Below, in pieces: positions 1 to 7,626 of a stretch of 64,000 nucleotides of DNA. The number at the start of each line of letters is the position of its first letter. The first letter of the stretch is position 1. The notes beneath the pieces are model-generated. The model was given only the letters and a program-made list of their open reading frames with translations. It had not been told where the DNA came from and searched no databases. The position numbers were made by a program, and so were the translations under genes. The DNA is from Acinetobacter colistiniresistens (GTDB taxonomy: Bacteria > Pseudomonadota > Gammaproteobacteria > Pseudomonadales > Moraxellaceae), in contig NZ_CP102099.1 in the NCBI RefSeq assembly GCF_024582815.1, forward strand, positions 3,348,001 to 3,412,000. The letters are read 5' to 3'.

Positions 1-1026
1 GACATATTCAGAATTAATAGGCGACACTCCGATATTAAAACTGATGGCCTCGTACAAACAATTCTTCAATGTGTCATCACAAACAACTAGTTTAATTTGC
101 CCAGCCGCCCATGCAGCATCAATATTTTGATACCAGAGTAGAGAGTTAACATTTGGTCGTGATGCATCAAAAATATGACCACAACTAACAAATGTGTCTT
201 CAAAATAATATTCAGCAAAATTATTTCTGTAATTTAAATGTCGTCCACTACTGAAACCTACATAAGTATTCCCCTTTGAAACAACTTTATTGAATTTACC
301 ACCCTGAAAAACAGCATTATCAGAATGATTGAATGAGCTCCAGTCACTACCTTTTGCTTGTTGATATACAGTATTATTCGTCAAATTAACTTCAATGTAA
401 TTACCAGTATCTGGTGTTACACCTGCAAAACTAAATTCACTATGACCAAAAGCCACATTAGGGCGATTATCGTAAGGTTTTTGAGACCTTAACCATGCTG
501 TATTGCTGTAGACATCGGAAATTAAATCAGTCCCTGTGGAGCCGTCAAATTCAACAACTTGAGAGCAGTTTTTGAAAATATTGTCATGAATCTTCACATT
601 TCTGGACTTTTGCCCAAAGTATGCTGCTCTCACAACACCTACGGCATAACCTACTGTTGTATTCGCATAGACGTTTGCATCAATACCATGCACCTCAATT
701 GCTGTACCAAGCTCTGGTAATCGATCACCGGTCACATTAAAGGTGTTAGAAGCAATCTCATAATCGAGTCCATACTGTCTAGCCACACCATCCCATGTAT
801 CTTTAAGGAATTGATAGCGACCTGCAGCAGTTGTGTATTTCACTTGCCCGTCAGTTTGTGTAAATGGCTTTTTTACGTTTGGGTGCCAAGAAAGGTCATC
901 TATTCGTTGATTGCCAAAGAGAGTGTTATAGCCATATTTCACACCCTCTGTGGCTGCAATCAAATCAAGCATTTTTCTTGCATTTGGATTATTCATTAAT
1001 TGCATTAGCTGTTGTGATGTAGCCAT
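1..1026 (-). CDS. Phage lysozyme N-terminus fused to tailspike-like beta-helix (partial, runs off left edge)
   Basis: The frame is open for 342 codons from the ATG at 1026 to the window edge, so the C-terminus is missing. GAGG lies 8-9 bases upstream of the ATG. Residues about 14-88 resemble the N-terminal half of lambda/P1-type phage muramidases: candidate catalytic Glu27 in ATEG, YNTLFG at 32-37, and AAGRYQFL at 68-75 followed by TWD. The rest of the lysozyme fold is absent. From about residue 90 the protein becomes short repeating turns rich in N, G, V and I (IASNTFNVTG, VKIHDNIFKN), typical of right-handed parallel beta-helix tailspikes or pectate-lyase-like proteins. The join is in frame with no stop. 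It follows two tiny membrane ORFs, so the N-terminal part probably belonged to a lysis cassette. It may be a deletion fusion; whether the protein is functional is unknown. Confidence 0.7.
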   Translation of the reverse strand, partial: MATSQQLMQLMNNPNARKMLDLIAATEGVKYGYNTLFGNQRIDDLSWHPNVKKPFTQTDGQVKYTTAAGRYQFLKDTWDGVARQYGLDYEIASNTFNVTGDRLPELGTAIEVHGIDANVYANTTVGYAVGVVRAAYFGQKSRNVKIHDNIFKNCSQVVEFDGSTGTDLISDVYSNTAWLRSQKPYDNRPNVAFGHSEFSFAGVTPDTGNYIEVNLTNNTVYQQAKGSDWSSFNHSDNAVFQGGKFNKVVSKGNTYVGFSSGRHLNYRNNFAEYYFEDTFVSCGHIFDASRPNVNSLLWYQNIDAAWAAGQIKLVVCDDTLKNCLYEAISFNIGVSPINSEYV

Positions 1027-1043
1027 AACTTTTCCTCGGGCAA

Positions 1044-1070
1044 TAAAAAACCGACCATTTTTAGGCCGGC
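1044..1070 (-). terminator. Hairpin terminator between small membrane ORF and lysozyme/spike ORF
   Basis: On the minus strand CCGGCC and GGTCGG pair around a short A/T loop with one G-U pair, and a run of six T follows. It lies just after the 35-residue ORF and before the RBS of the next gene, so it could reduce read-through into the lysozyme/spike gene. Confidence 0.55.
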
Positions 1071-1071
1071 T

Positions 1072-1179
1072 TTAGGTTTTAATCGCTGAAATAATTTCTG
1101 GAAGTTTCCAGATTAATATTGGTATGGAAATTATGAAAGATGACTTAAATATATCCCACCAATAATATTTTTCTTTCAT
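1072..1179 (-). CDS. Tiny phage membrane protein (35 aa)
   Basis: This short ORF starts at ATG 1179 and overlaps the previous stop as ATGA. The product begins MKEKYYWWDIFKSS and continues with one hydrophobic stretch (about residues 15-25, FIISIPILIWK). No family was recognised. Its position between a second tiny membrane ORF and a lysozyme-like start suggests a holin- or antiholin-type lysis protein, but this is inference from context and size only. Confidence 0.45.
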   Translation of the reverse strand: MKEKYYWWDIFKSSFIISIPILIWKLPEIISAIKT

Positions 1180-1334
1180 CGAATGACCTCAATCAATTTT
1201 GCAGTTGCATTAAGAATGTTTGAAAACTGCCATATCAAAATGCCTAGTAAGACAGATCCTGTTACCTTCCAGTAGCCATGTTCTTTCATAATTACCTCTA
1301 CTTTTTGCAGAATTACTGCTATAATTTCAGGCAT
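1176..1334 (-). CDS. Small phage membrane protein, holin-like by position (52 aa)
   Basis: The ORF begins at ATG 1334 behind a strong AAGGAG about 11 bases upstream. A second in-frame ATG at 1289 also has GAGG upstream and would give 37 residues. Such dual starts are known in holin/antiholin pairs. One hydrophobic segment (VTGSVLLGILIWQF) is visible. The stop overlaps the start of the next ORF by ATGA, so the two are probably translationally coupled. Function is not recognised from sequence; the lysis role is inferred from neighbours. Confidence 0.5.
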   Translation of the reverse strand: MPEIIAVILQKVEVIMKEHGYWKVTGSVLLGILIWQFSNILNATAKLIEVIR

Positions 1335-1373
1335 AGATTGTATTTCTCCTTAATCTTGCTCCGGTTAAGTTGT

Positions 1374-1412
1374 AAAAAAACCCCGATGCGTCAACATCGG
1401 GGTTTTGTTTTG
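1374..1412. terminator. Bidirectional rho-independent terminator
   Basis: CCCCGATG and CATCGGGG form an 8-bp stem around CGTCAA, with an A-run on the left and a T-run on the right, so it can act in both directions. It separates the lipoprotein gene from the small membrane ORFs. Confidence 0.8.
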
Positions 1413-1420
1413 GTATTAAG

Positions 1421-1440
1421 AAAGCACCCTAGGGTGCTTT
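1421..1440 (-). terminator. Perfect 20-bp palindrome after the lipoprotein gene
   Basis: AAAGCACCCT is followed directly by its reverse complement. It lies 7 bases past the stop of the lipoprotein gene and is followed on that strand by T-rich sequence, so it is a likely terminator. Confidence 0.6.
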
Positions 1441-1447
1441 AATTAAA

Positions 1448-1933
1448 TCAATTAATTCTATATTTCTGTTTAAGCTTTTGATTTATGAAATTGGTATCAA
1501 AGATATTTTGAGATGGATCAGCTTCTGCATTAATGCAGCGCGCATCTAAGGTTGTTTTTGCTCTATGCACACTTTGCAATCCACCACCATAAGTTGTGGT
1601 GGTTGCATTGGCTGTGGCGTAATTACCATAGGCATATACATTTGCATTAGTAGAGGTTGTGCGTGGCAAATCAACATAAGAAGTATTCACTGTATCTTTA
1701 CCATTTAAAACCTGAAAGCTTTTACATCCTCTTGATAGCATTAAGTCTGATGCTCTTAATAAAGCAAACTCATTCACTTTTTCTCTAGATGTAACACCGT
1801 TGCCACGGAAAGTTATACGGTAATATCCTGGAGATAACTCGGTATCTTCAAAACCGCCAGTTAACCCATTACTTTGATAACTTGTAGCACAAGCTGATAA
1901 TAAAATTATTGGTATTAAACTAAAAAACTTCAT
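1448..1933 (-). CDS. CC0125/CC1285-type lipoprotein carried in the prophage
   Basis: The 161-residue product starts with a signal peptide ending in the lipobox LLSAC (Cys15), so it should be lipidated and exported. The region GYYRITFRGNGVTSREKVNE followed by FALLRASDLML matches the conserved core of the CC0125/CC1285 lipoprotein family (recognised from memory), whose function is unknown. The central part is low-complexity and Asn/Thr/Tyr/Ala-rich (about residues 96-117). It is flanked by phage ejection genes and a terminator, so it is probably a lysogenic-conversion (moron-like) gene. Its RBS lies inside a hairpin. An outer-membrane location is likely but not shown. Confidence 0.7.
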   Translation of the reverse strand: MKFFSLIPIILLSACATSYQSNGLTGGFEDTELSPGYYRITFRGNGVTSREKVNEFALLRASDLMLSRGCKSFQVLNGKDTVNTSYVDLPRTTSTNANVYAYGNYATANATTTTYGGGLQSVHRAKTTLDARCINAEADPSQNIFDTNFINQKLKQKYRIN

Positions 1934-1934
1934 T

Positions 1935-1964
1935 ATAAATCCCCCACCTTGATGAGGGATTTAT
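1935..1964 (-). promoter_or_regulatory. Hairpin covering the RBS of the lipoprotein gene
   Basis: ATAAATCCC (RNA sense, 1964-1956) pairs perfectly with GGGATTTAT (1943-1935). The second arm contains the GGGGGA Shine-Dalgarno, and the ATG lies one base beyond. No T-run follows on the minus strand, so an RNA gate on translation fits better than a terminator. Confidence 0.45.
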
Positions 1965-1971
1965 AGCATAT

Positions 1972-3357
1972 TTAACGACCAAACAGAATGTTATTTAACT
2001 TAGCTTTATCTGCATTTGATTGCACACCTTGTGTCGCTTTTTGCTGTGGTCTCGATACACCGTAGTTGTCATAAATACTATTCATATTCTGATTAAGAGC
2101 TGAAATAGTATTTTGCTGAACTGCTGCAAGTCGCTGAAGAACTTGAAGGGCTGCTGCATTATCTCGTGGTGGGTTTGCAGCAATGACTTGTGCAGCACGT
2201 TGTGCGTCACCTTCTGTCTGTGTGCCTTTGGCCATCATTAAAACATCATTAACAGCCTGATTAAGTGCAGTCTGGAAGTTTTCAACTCCGCGGCTATTTT
2301 CATCAGACAAACCGACAAGGTTTTTAGCTTTTGCGCCTAACTGATTTGCTGCACTCAAATTCAACTTACCACTTTGTACATCAGAAATAAGACTATTAAT
2401 CTTTTGAGCATTTTGTGTTGCAGTTGAAAGATTAGTATTGATCTCATTAACCGATTTTAATGCTTGATCACTGATTTGAGGTTTGCCACTACCCTTTTGG
2501 TTTTCAAAAATATAATTGCCCTTTTCATCTTTGATGTACTTTGAGTCACCATTTGATAAAATTGCATATTTTCGCCCATTGACGTCAACTCCAAAACTAA
2601 CAGGTTTATTTTTCTCAAAATAATCTTGTTGTGATTTAAAATTGAAATCCTGTTGGAATTGCTTTTCTTTCTGGTTGCGATCCTTATTTGCAGTTTCTGC
2701 TGTGATATCTTGCCCACGCATTGTTGCATTGGTTGTGCGGATATTGTTAGCTTCAGATGCAGCATTATCTGCTTCATTGTTTTTAGTTTGAAAAAGATAT
2801 GGCGCAAGCTCTTTATTCAACAAACCACTATTCAATCCATACTGCTTAACTTCTTCAGGTTTCATCACACTTAAAATGCTGGCGTTGTGATCGTAATCCT
2901 CAGGTGAAATCATTCCTGTTCTTTTCATAGCATCTAGTGCCAATAAAACTTGTCCTTTATCTCCATTTAATGCTCCTTGCTGGAATGCTCCTTGAATAGC
3001 GCCATATTTCTTTTGGGAGTTATCTAAAGTAAATCCACCTGCTTGAGCATTGTTTTTAGTAGCTTCACTGTTAGTTTTGCCAATTTCTGCTTGAGCCTTT
3101 AAAAGGTCTATTGCATTTTTTTGCGCTGTTTGTTGATTGGCTTTTAAAACTCTATTCAAATAAGGTGAGAAAATAGAATTATTGGCAAAGGCTTGCTGTT
3201 CTTGTGGAGTAGCTAGCTGGCTCATCTCTTGAGCTTTGCGACCAAGCACCAATTGCCCAAGAGCACCTGTTAGCCCTGCAAGTTTATTGCCTATTTCATT
3301 TTGCTGTGCTTGCTGTTGTAGTGTTGCATTCGTAATGATGCTTGGATCAATAGCCAT
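1972..3357 (-). CDS. Phage DNA-ejection/internal virion protein (gp16/gp20-like position)
   Basis: The 461-residue product is rich in Gln, Asn and Ala. It has long predicted helical and coiled-coil stretches (about 10-100 and 290-420) and no signal peptide or membrane segment. It lies directly after the gp7-like gene in the order expected for P22-type ejection proteins, which form a channel for DNA injection. Sequence alone does not tell which ejection protein it represents. It follows the upstream stop by 9 bases in the same late operon. It appears full-length, with no internal stop. Confidence 0.6.
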   Translation of the reverse strand: MAIDPSIITNATLQQQAQQNEIGNKLAGLTGALGQLVLGRKAQEMSQLATPQEQQAFANNSIFSPYLNRVLKANQQTAQKNAIDLLKAQAEIGKTNSEATKNNAQAGGFTLDNSQKKYGAIQGAFQQGALNGDKGQVLLALDAMKRTGMISPEDYDHNASILSVMKPEEVKQYGLNSGLLNKELAPYLFQTKNNEADNAASEANNIRTTNATMRGQDITAETANKDRNQKEKQFQQDFNFKSQQDYFEKNKPVSFGVDVNGRKYAILSNGDSKYIKDEKGNYIFENQKGSGKPQISDQALKSVNEINTNLSTATQNAQKINSLISDVQSGKLNLSAANQLGAKAKNLVGLSDENSRGVENFQTALNQAVNDVLMMAKGTQTEGDAQRAAQVIAANPPRDNAAALQVLQRLAAVQQNTISALNQNMNSIYDNYGVSRPQQKATQGVQSNADKAKLNNILFGR

Positions 3358-3366
3358 AACAATTCC

Positions 3367-4011
3367 TTAAATAAACATGCCTGCTACAGCAGTACCAATA
3401 CCCAGTAAGTTGTTAAAGTTATTTGCTGTTTTATTGCCGGCAGCAATTGTTCCAGCTGCTTGAGCATTTGCACCAGCCATTGTGTTGTTTGCGATGGCTT
3501 GCCCTGTTTGCATACCAGCATTACCAACACCAGCAGCAGCACTTTGCCCTAAACCAACAAGATTAGATAACCGGTTATATTGGTTAGTTTGGTCTGCGTT
3601 ATATCTGTTGTAAGCATTCTGATATTCTTGACTAGCAAAGTTTTGGGCATAGTCATTAAGTGCTTTCTGTGTTGCGCCACTTAGCAACCCACCTTGTGCA
3701 GCCGCACCACTTTGCACAGCATCTAAGCCTTGATTTAAGCGGAACTTATAACTTGGGTCGTTATAAATATCTTGGCCGTATGCTTGCATGAATTGCCCAT
3801 TCTGGCCCATTCCACCCATAAGCTGTTTGAGTGCATCATAGCCAGCTTGCATATAGGGTTGCTGATCTTTACGCACTTCATCAAACATTTGCTTTTGTTG
3901 GTCAGTAGCGTATTTAGTAGCCTCATACTGCTGGTTGCTAGCTTCCTGGGCGGCTTTTGCCTGCTTGTTTGAACCAGTGATTGATCCTAATGCATTACCA
4001 ATAAATGACAT
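3367..4011 (-). CDS. P22 gp7-like DNA ejection protein
   Basis: The 214-residue product begins MSFIGNALGSITGSNKQAKAA and continues with a helical Gln/Ala-rich region. A central YMQAGYDALKQL and a Gly/Ala-rich C-terminus (about 160-214, ending in GTAVAGMFI) follow. This pattern (short Gly-rich N-terminus, AGxxAL box, NDPSYKFRLNQG, then Gly/Ala repeats) is typical of phage ejection or DNA transfer proteins of the gp7 type. It would be packed in the capsid and released into the host envelope. The gene starts 3 bases after the GNAT-like gene ends, within the late operon. Confidence 0.65.
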   Translation of the reverse strand: MSFIGNALGSITGSNKQAKAAQEASNQQYEATKYATDQQKQMFDEVRKDQQPYMQAGYDALKQLMGGMGQNGQFMQAYGQDIYNDPSYKFRLNQGLDAVQSGAAAQGGLLSGATQKALNDYAQNFASQEYQNAYNRYNADQTNQYNRLSNLVGLGQSAAAGVGNAGMQTGQAIANNTMAGANAQAAGTIAAGNKTANNFNNLLGIGTAVAGMFI

Positions 4012-4014
4012 GGC

Positions 4015-4458
4015 TCACCTCATAATTTTAAACATAATTGTTTCAATTGGCTCAAATCCTTTTCTGCACCAGACCTGCTCACGATCTACTGCTTTTAGAT
4101 TTGCTAATGTCCAGAAAGACGCCAATCTTTTTATGTACTGCTCAGAAAATTCAATAAGTTTATTTGAGTAATTTCGATACTTTGGATCTACAAAAATTGC
4201 ATCTGTATGCGCTTGAAATAACCCTTTATGTCGAAGCATTGGCGTAATGAAAATCCAATGGAAACCTACTGGCATTCCATTTGAACGCATAACTAGACAA
4301 TGAAAGCGGTCCGCTTCTTCAACTGCTTGATATAGGTCAAGATCAAAATCTAATTGCAAACCTGTAAATTTAGCTTCTTCTAAGTCAAATACCTGTTGGC
4401 AAAGCGGCATAATCTGGTCAATGCATTCAATCCACTTTTCACGCCTTACCGTGATCAT
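4015..4458 (-). CDS. GNAT-like acetyltransferase-fold phage protein
   Basis: The 147-residue product has the layout of a GNAT fold: a central strand FHCLVMRSNGMPVGFHWIF, then AIFVDPKYRNYSNKLIEF, where the second part resembles the acetyl-CoA-binding region (VxPxYR), and a late AVDREQVWCRKGFEP. The canonical Q/RxxGxG/A is not conserved (K-Y-R-N-Y-S-N), so catalysis is doubtful. It overlaps the upstream gene by ATGA. Similar small GNAT-like genes are known inside podovirus virion modules; their role is unclear. Confidence 0.55.
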   Translation of the reverse strand: MITVRREKWIECIDQIMPLCQQVFDLEEAKFTGLQLDFDLDLYQAVEEADRFHCLVMRSNGMPVGFHWIFITPMLRHKGLFQAHTDAIFVDPKYRNYSNKLIEFSEQYIKRLASFWTLANLKAVDREQVWCRKGFEPIETIMFKIMR

Positions 4459-4787
4459 GTGACCTGTTCCATTACAGAAATATAAGCATTCAAGCCTTCA
4501 CCATTGATATAGAGCTTGTCGCCAGCTTTAAGCACATGGTTAATGATTTCAGGATTTAAATAGCTGCTGGTTGCTGGAATGTTTTTCTGAGCAACTTGAT
4601 GTTGTGCACCCAGCGTTGCACCACTTGGAACAACTGAAACTTTGAGTGTGATAGGTGCAGCTGATTTGTTATAAAACGTTGAAGCTCGTACTTGCGCCAC
4701 TGTGCTTGCTGGCACTGTATAAGCAAGGAAATCACCAGCTGGTAGAGTTTGGGGTATAACTGCTTGTGTGTAGTTAATTAGTGCCAT
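4455..4787 (-). CDS. Small phage virion-associated protein (110 aa)
   Basis: The product is short and rich in beta-branched and small residues (NYTQAVIPQTLPAGDFLAYT at the start), compatible with a beta-sandwich decoration or fibre-like protein. It overlaps the previous gene by 14 bases and the next by 4, so it belongs to the late operon. No named family was recognised. A structural role is inferred from position between the stabilisation and ejection genes. Confidence 0.5.
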   Translation of the reverse strand: MALINYTQAVIPQTLPAGDFLAYTVPASTVAQVRASTFYNKSAAPITLKVSVVPSGATLGAQHQVAQKNIPATSSYLNPEIINHVLKAGDKLYINGEGLNAYISVMEQVT

Positions 4788-5172
4788 TTATAATTACCTG
4801 CATATCATTAGTGATCTGTACAGTTGGCAAGGGATAAAGCTTGTCATCACAACAGATGTTTGTTGTTGGAAAGATATTGTCTGACTCAAAATAAAAAACC
4901 GATGCAGTTGGCATCGGTTGAATATCTTCGCTTTGAGCAGTTGGACTTATAGGAAAGTTCCGCTGTAAATCATCAATATCAGAAAGTATTCCATTAGATA
5001 CTGTCACAGCGGGTAACTGACTTGAAAGTTGAAGAAGTTGACCAGTATCAATTTCCTCACCTTTACTCGCATTTTGACTAAGGGCATAGAAAAACATATA
5101 CCACGCTTGATCCATAACCCCATTGTTAAACATTTGAGTCGCTGGAATTTCAATGGCAGTGCTTAGTTTCAT
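4774..5172 (-). CDS. Small phage late-operon protein (132 aa), unknown
   Basis: The gene starts 2 bases after the gp10-like gene stops and overlaps the next gene. The product begins MKLSTAIEIPATQMFNNG, has a pair of adjacent Cys near the C-terminus (NICCDD), and shows no membrane segment. No family is recognised. In P22 this position holds tail-needle or accessory genes, but the length (132 aa) and sequence do not clearly match gp26. Confidence 0.45.
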   Translation of the reverse strand: MKLSTAIEIPATQMFNNGVMDQAWYMFFYALSQNASKGEEIDTGQLLQLSSQLPAVTVSNGILSDIDDLQRNFPISPTAQSEDIQPMPTASVFYFESDNIFPTTNICCDDKLYPLPTVQITNDMQVIINGTN

Positions 5173-5174
5173 TT

Positions 5175-6569
5175 CTATCTCACCCTAGCCTTTGCGCCTA
5201 AAATAATTAATCTACTTGAATCAGTTAAACGCAGTCGGAAAACCCTATTAAATGCTTGCCCTAATCGTCTAAATATCAATCTTTTGTTCCATTCCCCAAC
5301 TTTCCCAAGTGTCTCTTGACGATCAAAAGACCATGTCTGTCCATGATCATCTGACCAGTCAAGCATAACAATAGGCTCTCGATTTGATTTCTGCCCAGCT
5401 TGTATAAGAACTTCTAGCTCATCGAATATTAGACGTTGTGCTTGAGGATTAATAACTGGGGTAATGCGCTCTCGCATAATTAATCGACCATTGTCTGTTT
5501 CAGCATCAAGACTTAACTCATAAATGATCCCATTCGTATGATCACCAACGTAATGCTTACCTTTATAAAAACAGTGTACTTGAGACCTATGTCTTTCATG
5601 CTGAGCATCTAAATTGTAATAACTTCGCTCATGCCACATTCCAGTTGAGCCATCAAAACACCACGTTTTATTTGCTTTTGGAAAAGACAATACATAAAAA
5701 GAATGACCTTCTTGCTGATAAGAATAAGCTATAGCATCATCAAGACGATCATATCCTGCAAATTCTTGTTCCATAGCATGGTTGGAAATTCGCTTAACTT
5801 GATAACCTTCTGTCATCACAACTTGCCCTTGTCCAACATCTGTCTGGGAAAGCCAAATCAAACCTGTTCCAAACTGAGCTAAAGAGTTCTTTGCAATACA
5901 ACCGCAGTTAATATATGCACCAGAAACCCGGAGAAAAGGTTGATCAGTATTACCTGTGCTATGCCAGATCTCTGTTGTTCTTTCGCCTATTAGCCACAAC
6001 TGTCCATTTTGAGTAAATATTCGTACCAACTTGTCAGAGTTCGCTTCTGCTGTAGCATAGCCAAGTGCTGAGAATTCTGTATTCAATAATCCAGACCACT
6101 GGACCTGATCAGACTCTGGATTTAATACAATGAAACGTGAATCTAGAAAAGTTACATCTTCAGCACCTAAGAAACCACCACCAGTTAAAATTTTTAGCTC
6201 TTTTGATGCAATGTTAAAAGTATAAGTATATGGATTACTTACGATAAGAATATCTAACCGATTATTAGCAAAGTAGGAAATCCCATTCCCTTGAATATCA
6301 CTAATTAACTCTGCAGTTTGATTAATCAAGTATAGTTTTGAACCTGCAATTGCAAGAAGTCCTATGCTAGTTGGGAAAAGCCCACGGATTGGTCCAGATA
6401 GCTCATATTTAGCAATTAAACCGGGGGTTGGTAGTAATGCAGAAACCTGTGGAGCATTACCACTTTCAACAACTTGTGGGTAAAGATTTAATGTTCTTTG
6501 GCAGTCGACTGCCCAGTCTTTCAAATGATAAGACTGACCAACGAAAGGAACATCAATAATAGTCGCCAT
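5175..6569 (-). CDS. P22 gp10-like packaged-DNA stabilisation protein
   Basis: The 464-residue product is close to the length of P22 gp10 (about 470 aa), a tail hub protein that closes the portal after packaging. The N-terminal FVGQSYHLKDWAVDCQRTLN followed by LYPQ, then a mixed-beta propeller-like body with repeated G-x-L/I turns, and a C-terminal KRLIFRRLGQAFNRVFRLRL segment are typical. It overlaps the upstream gp4-like gene by 17 bases, which is the expected P22 neighbour. It is intact. Confidence 0.7.
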   Translation of the reverse strand: MATIIDVPFVGQSYHLKDWAVDCQRTLNLYPQVVESGNAPQVSALLPTPGLIAKYELSGPIRGLFPTSIGLLAIAGSKLYLINQTAELISDIQGNGISYFANNRLDILIVSNPYTYTFNIASKELKILTGGGFLGAEDVTFLDSRFIVLNPESDQVQWSGLLNTEFSALGYATAEANSDKLVRIFTQNGQLWLIGERTTEIWHSTGNTDQPFLRVSGAYINCGCIAKNSLAQFGTGLIWLSQTDVGQGQVVMTEGYQVKRISNHAMEQEFAGYDRLDDAIAYSYQQEGHSFYVLSFPKANKTWCFDGSTGMWHERSYYNLDAQHERHRSQVHCFYKGKHYVGDHTNGIIYELSLDAETDNGRLIMRERITPVINPQAQRLIFDELEVLIQAGQKSNREPIVMLDWSDDHGQTWSFDRQETLGKVGEWNKRLIFRRLGQAFNRVFRLRLTDSSRLIILGAKARVR

Positions 6570-7188
6570 AACAGTACTGAACTCCTACACCAACAGGTAA
6601 ATCGTTTTTTACATACAAGGGCGTTACATTGCTGTTCTTTAGCATATTGAATGCTTCAGTCTGTTTTAGTTGCAAGGTTGGAAGTGGCTCAACACCAAAC
6701 ATTGGGCAGATTTCAACCGCAAGTGTGAGCTTTAATGCTCGCTCGTATACTGGCGGAATGTTTAACTCATCATGAGGTTTTAGTTCAAAAGGCATAGTAA
6801 ATGCTTTGAAGCATAGAAGACCTTTTCCACTAAATTCCCACAGTTGCCCTAATACCTTGTATGTAACTTGAGGATAGTCAGCGCTGATGTTTAAATCTCG
6901 AACTATCTCAACAGGCCGATTGTCTAGCGTCCCCATTTGGGGAATACGTGATATTGCTGCTAATAGGTCCGGACTATCTAATGGATCTGGTGAAACTCTA
7001 AAGATCCCATTGAGATTCAGGGTTAAATCTTCTACCTTGTAAACTAGAAGATTATCTGTTGCCCACTGCGCCAATAGGTCTTTTAGAGCATCAATTCCGT
7101 CTGCAAGATCCTGTGCCGAAGCATTTTCACCTGTAGCTAAAATGCCCGCACGTTTCATTGCTCCGGTCACAATCTCACTGACGTTCAT
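6553..7188 (-). CDS. P22 gp4-like tail accessory/head completion protein
   Basis: The 211-residue product opens with IVTGAMKRAGILATGENASA and a following DGIDALKDLLAQWATDN, the hallmark of gp4-type tail accessory factors that bind the portal. The length is a little greater than P22 gp4 (166 aa). Its stop overlaps the gp10-like start by 17 bases. It begins 3 bases after the HeH-domain gene, so the IS insertion just upstream may be polar on it. Confidence 0.65.
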   Translation of the reverse strand: MNVSEIVTGAMKRAGILATGENASAQDLADGIDALKDLLAQWATDNLLVYKVEDLTLNLNGIFRVSPDPLDSPDLLAAISRIPQMGTLDNRPVEIVRDLNISADYPQVTYKVLGQLWEFSGKGLLCFKAFTMPFELKPHDELNIPPVYERALKLTLAVEICPMFGVEPLPTLQLKQTEAFNMLKNSNVTPLYVKNDLPVGVGVQYCYGDYY

Positions 7189-7258
7189 AGATTATTCCTG
7201 CTCAGATTTTAGGACGAGTTGAACAAGTTCAGGCTTTGAGTCACGGGCACCAAATGTC

Positions 7259-7285
7259 TGAACCGTACCGGGTTTGTCGGAGACT
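7259..7285 (+). repeat. Left inverted repeat of the IS
   Basis: This 27-bp arm is the exact reverse complement of 8541-8567. It begins at the base after the GTC target duplication. Confidence 0.95.
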
Positions 7286-7308
7286 CAATATTCTGAGAGA
7301 CTATTCCG

Positions 7309-7626
7309 ATGAAAAAACCAAACTATACCCCCGAAATTAGAGAAAGAGCGGTTCAATTACTAATTGAATCTGAAAAAGATTATCCATCGAATTGGGCAGC
7401 AGTTTCCGCAATTGCTCCTAAAATTGGCTGTACTCCTGAAACACTTCGTGTTTGGTATCAAAAATACTTAGATCAACAAAATCCCGCCAAAGTACAACAG
7501 GTATCTGACCAAGAAAAAATGAAGCAAATGGAACGTGAAATTAAAGAATTAAAACGTGCCAATGAAATTCTACGTAAAGCAGCCGCTTTTTTCGCCCAGG
7601 CGGAGCTCGACCGCCCACACAAATAA
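7309..7626 (+). CDS. IS3-family transposase OrfA
   Basis: The 105-residue product has an N-terminal helix-turn-helix (YTPEIRERAVQLL through CTPETLRVWYQKYL) that binds the IS ends. A leucine-zipper region (EKMKQMEREIKELKRANEIL) for oligomerisation follows. It ends AQAELDRPHK. The stop overlaps the orfB start as TAATG. A TTTTTTC heptamer at 7587-7593 in frame (GCT TTT TTC) would allow a -1 shift to make the OrfAB transposase. Confidence 0.93.
   Translation: MKKPNYTPEIRERAVQLLIESEKDYPSNWAAVSAIAPKIGCTPETLRVWYQKYLDQQNPAKVQQVSDQEKMKQMEREIKELKRANEILRKAAAFFAQAELDRPHK
7587..7593 (+). promoter_or_regulatory. Programmed -1 frameshift heptamer
   Basis: T TTT TTC in the orfA frame fits the X XXY YYZ slip pattern. 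After a -1 shift the frame reads FFRPGGARPPTQIMVDFIHN, which runs directly into orfB without a stop. This is standard for IS3 elements. Confidence 0.75.
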
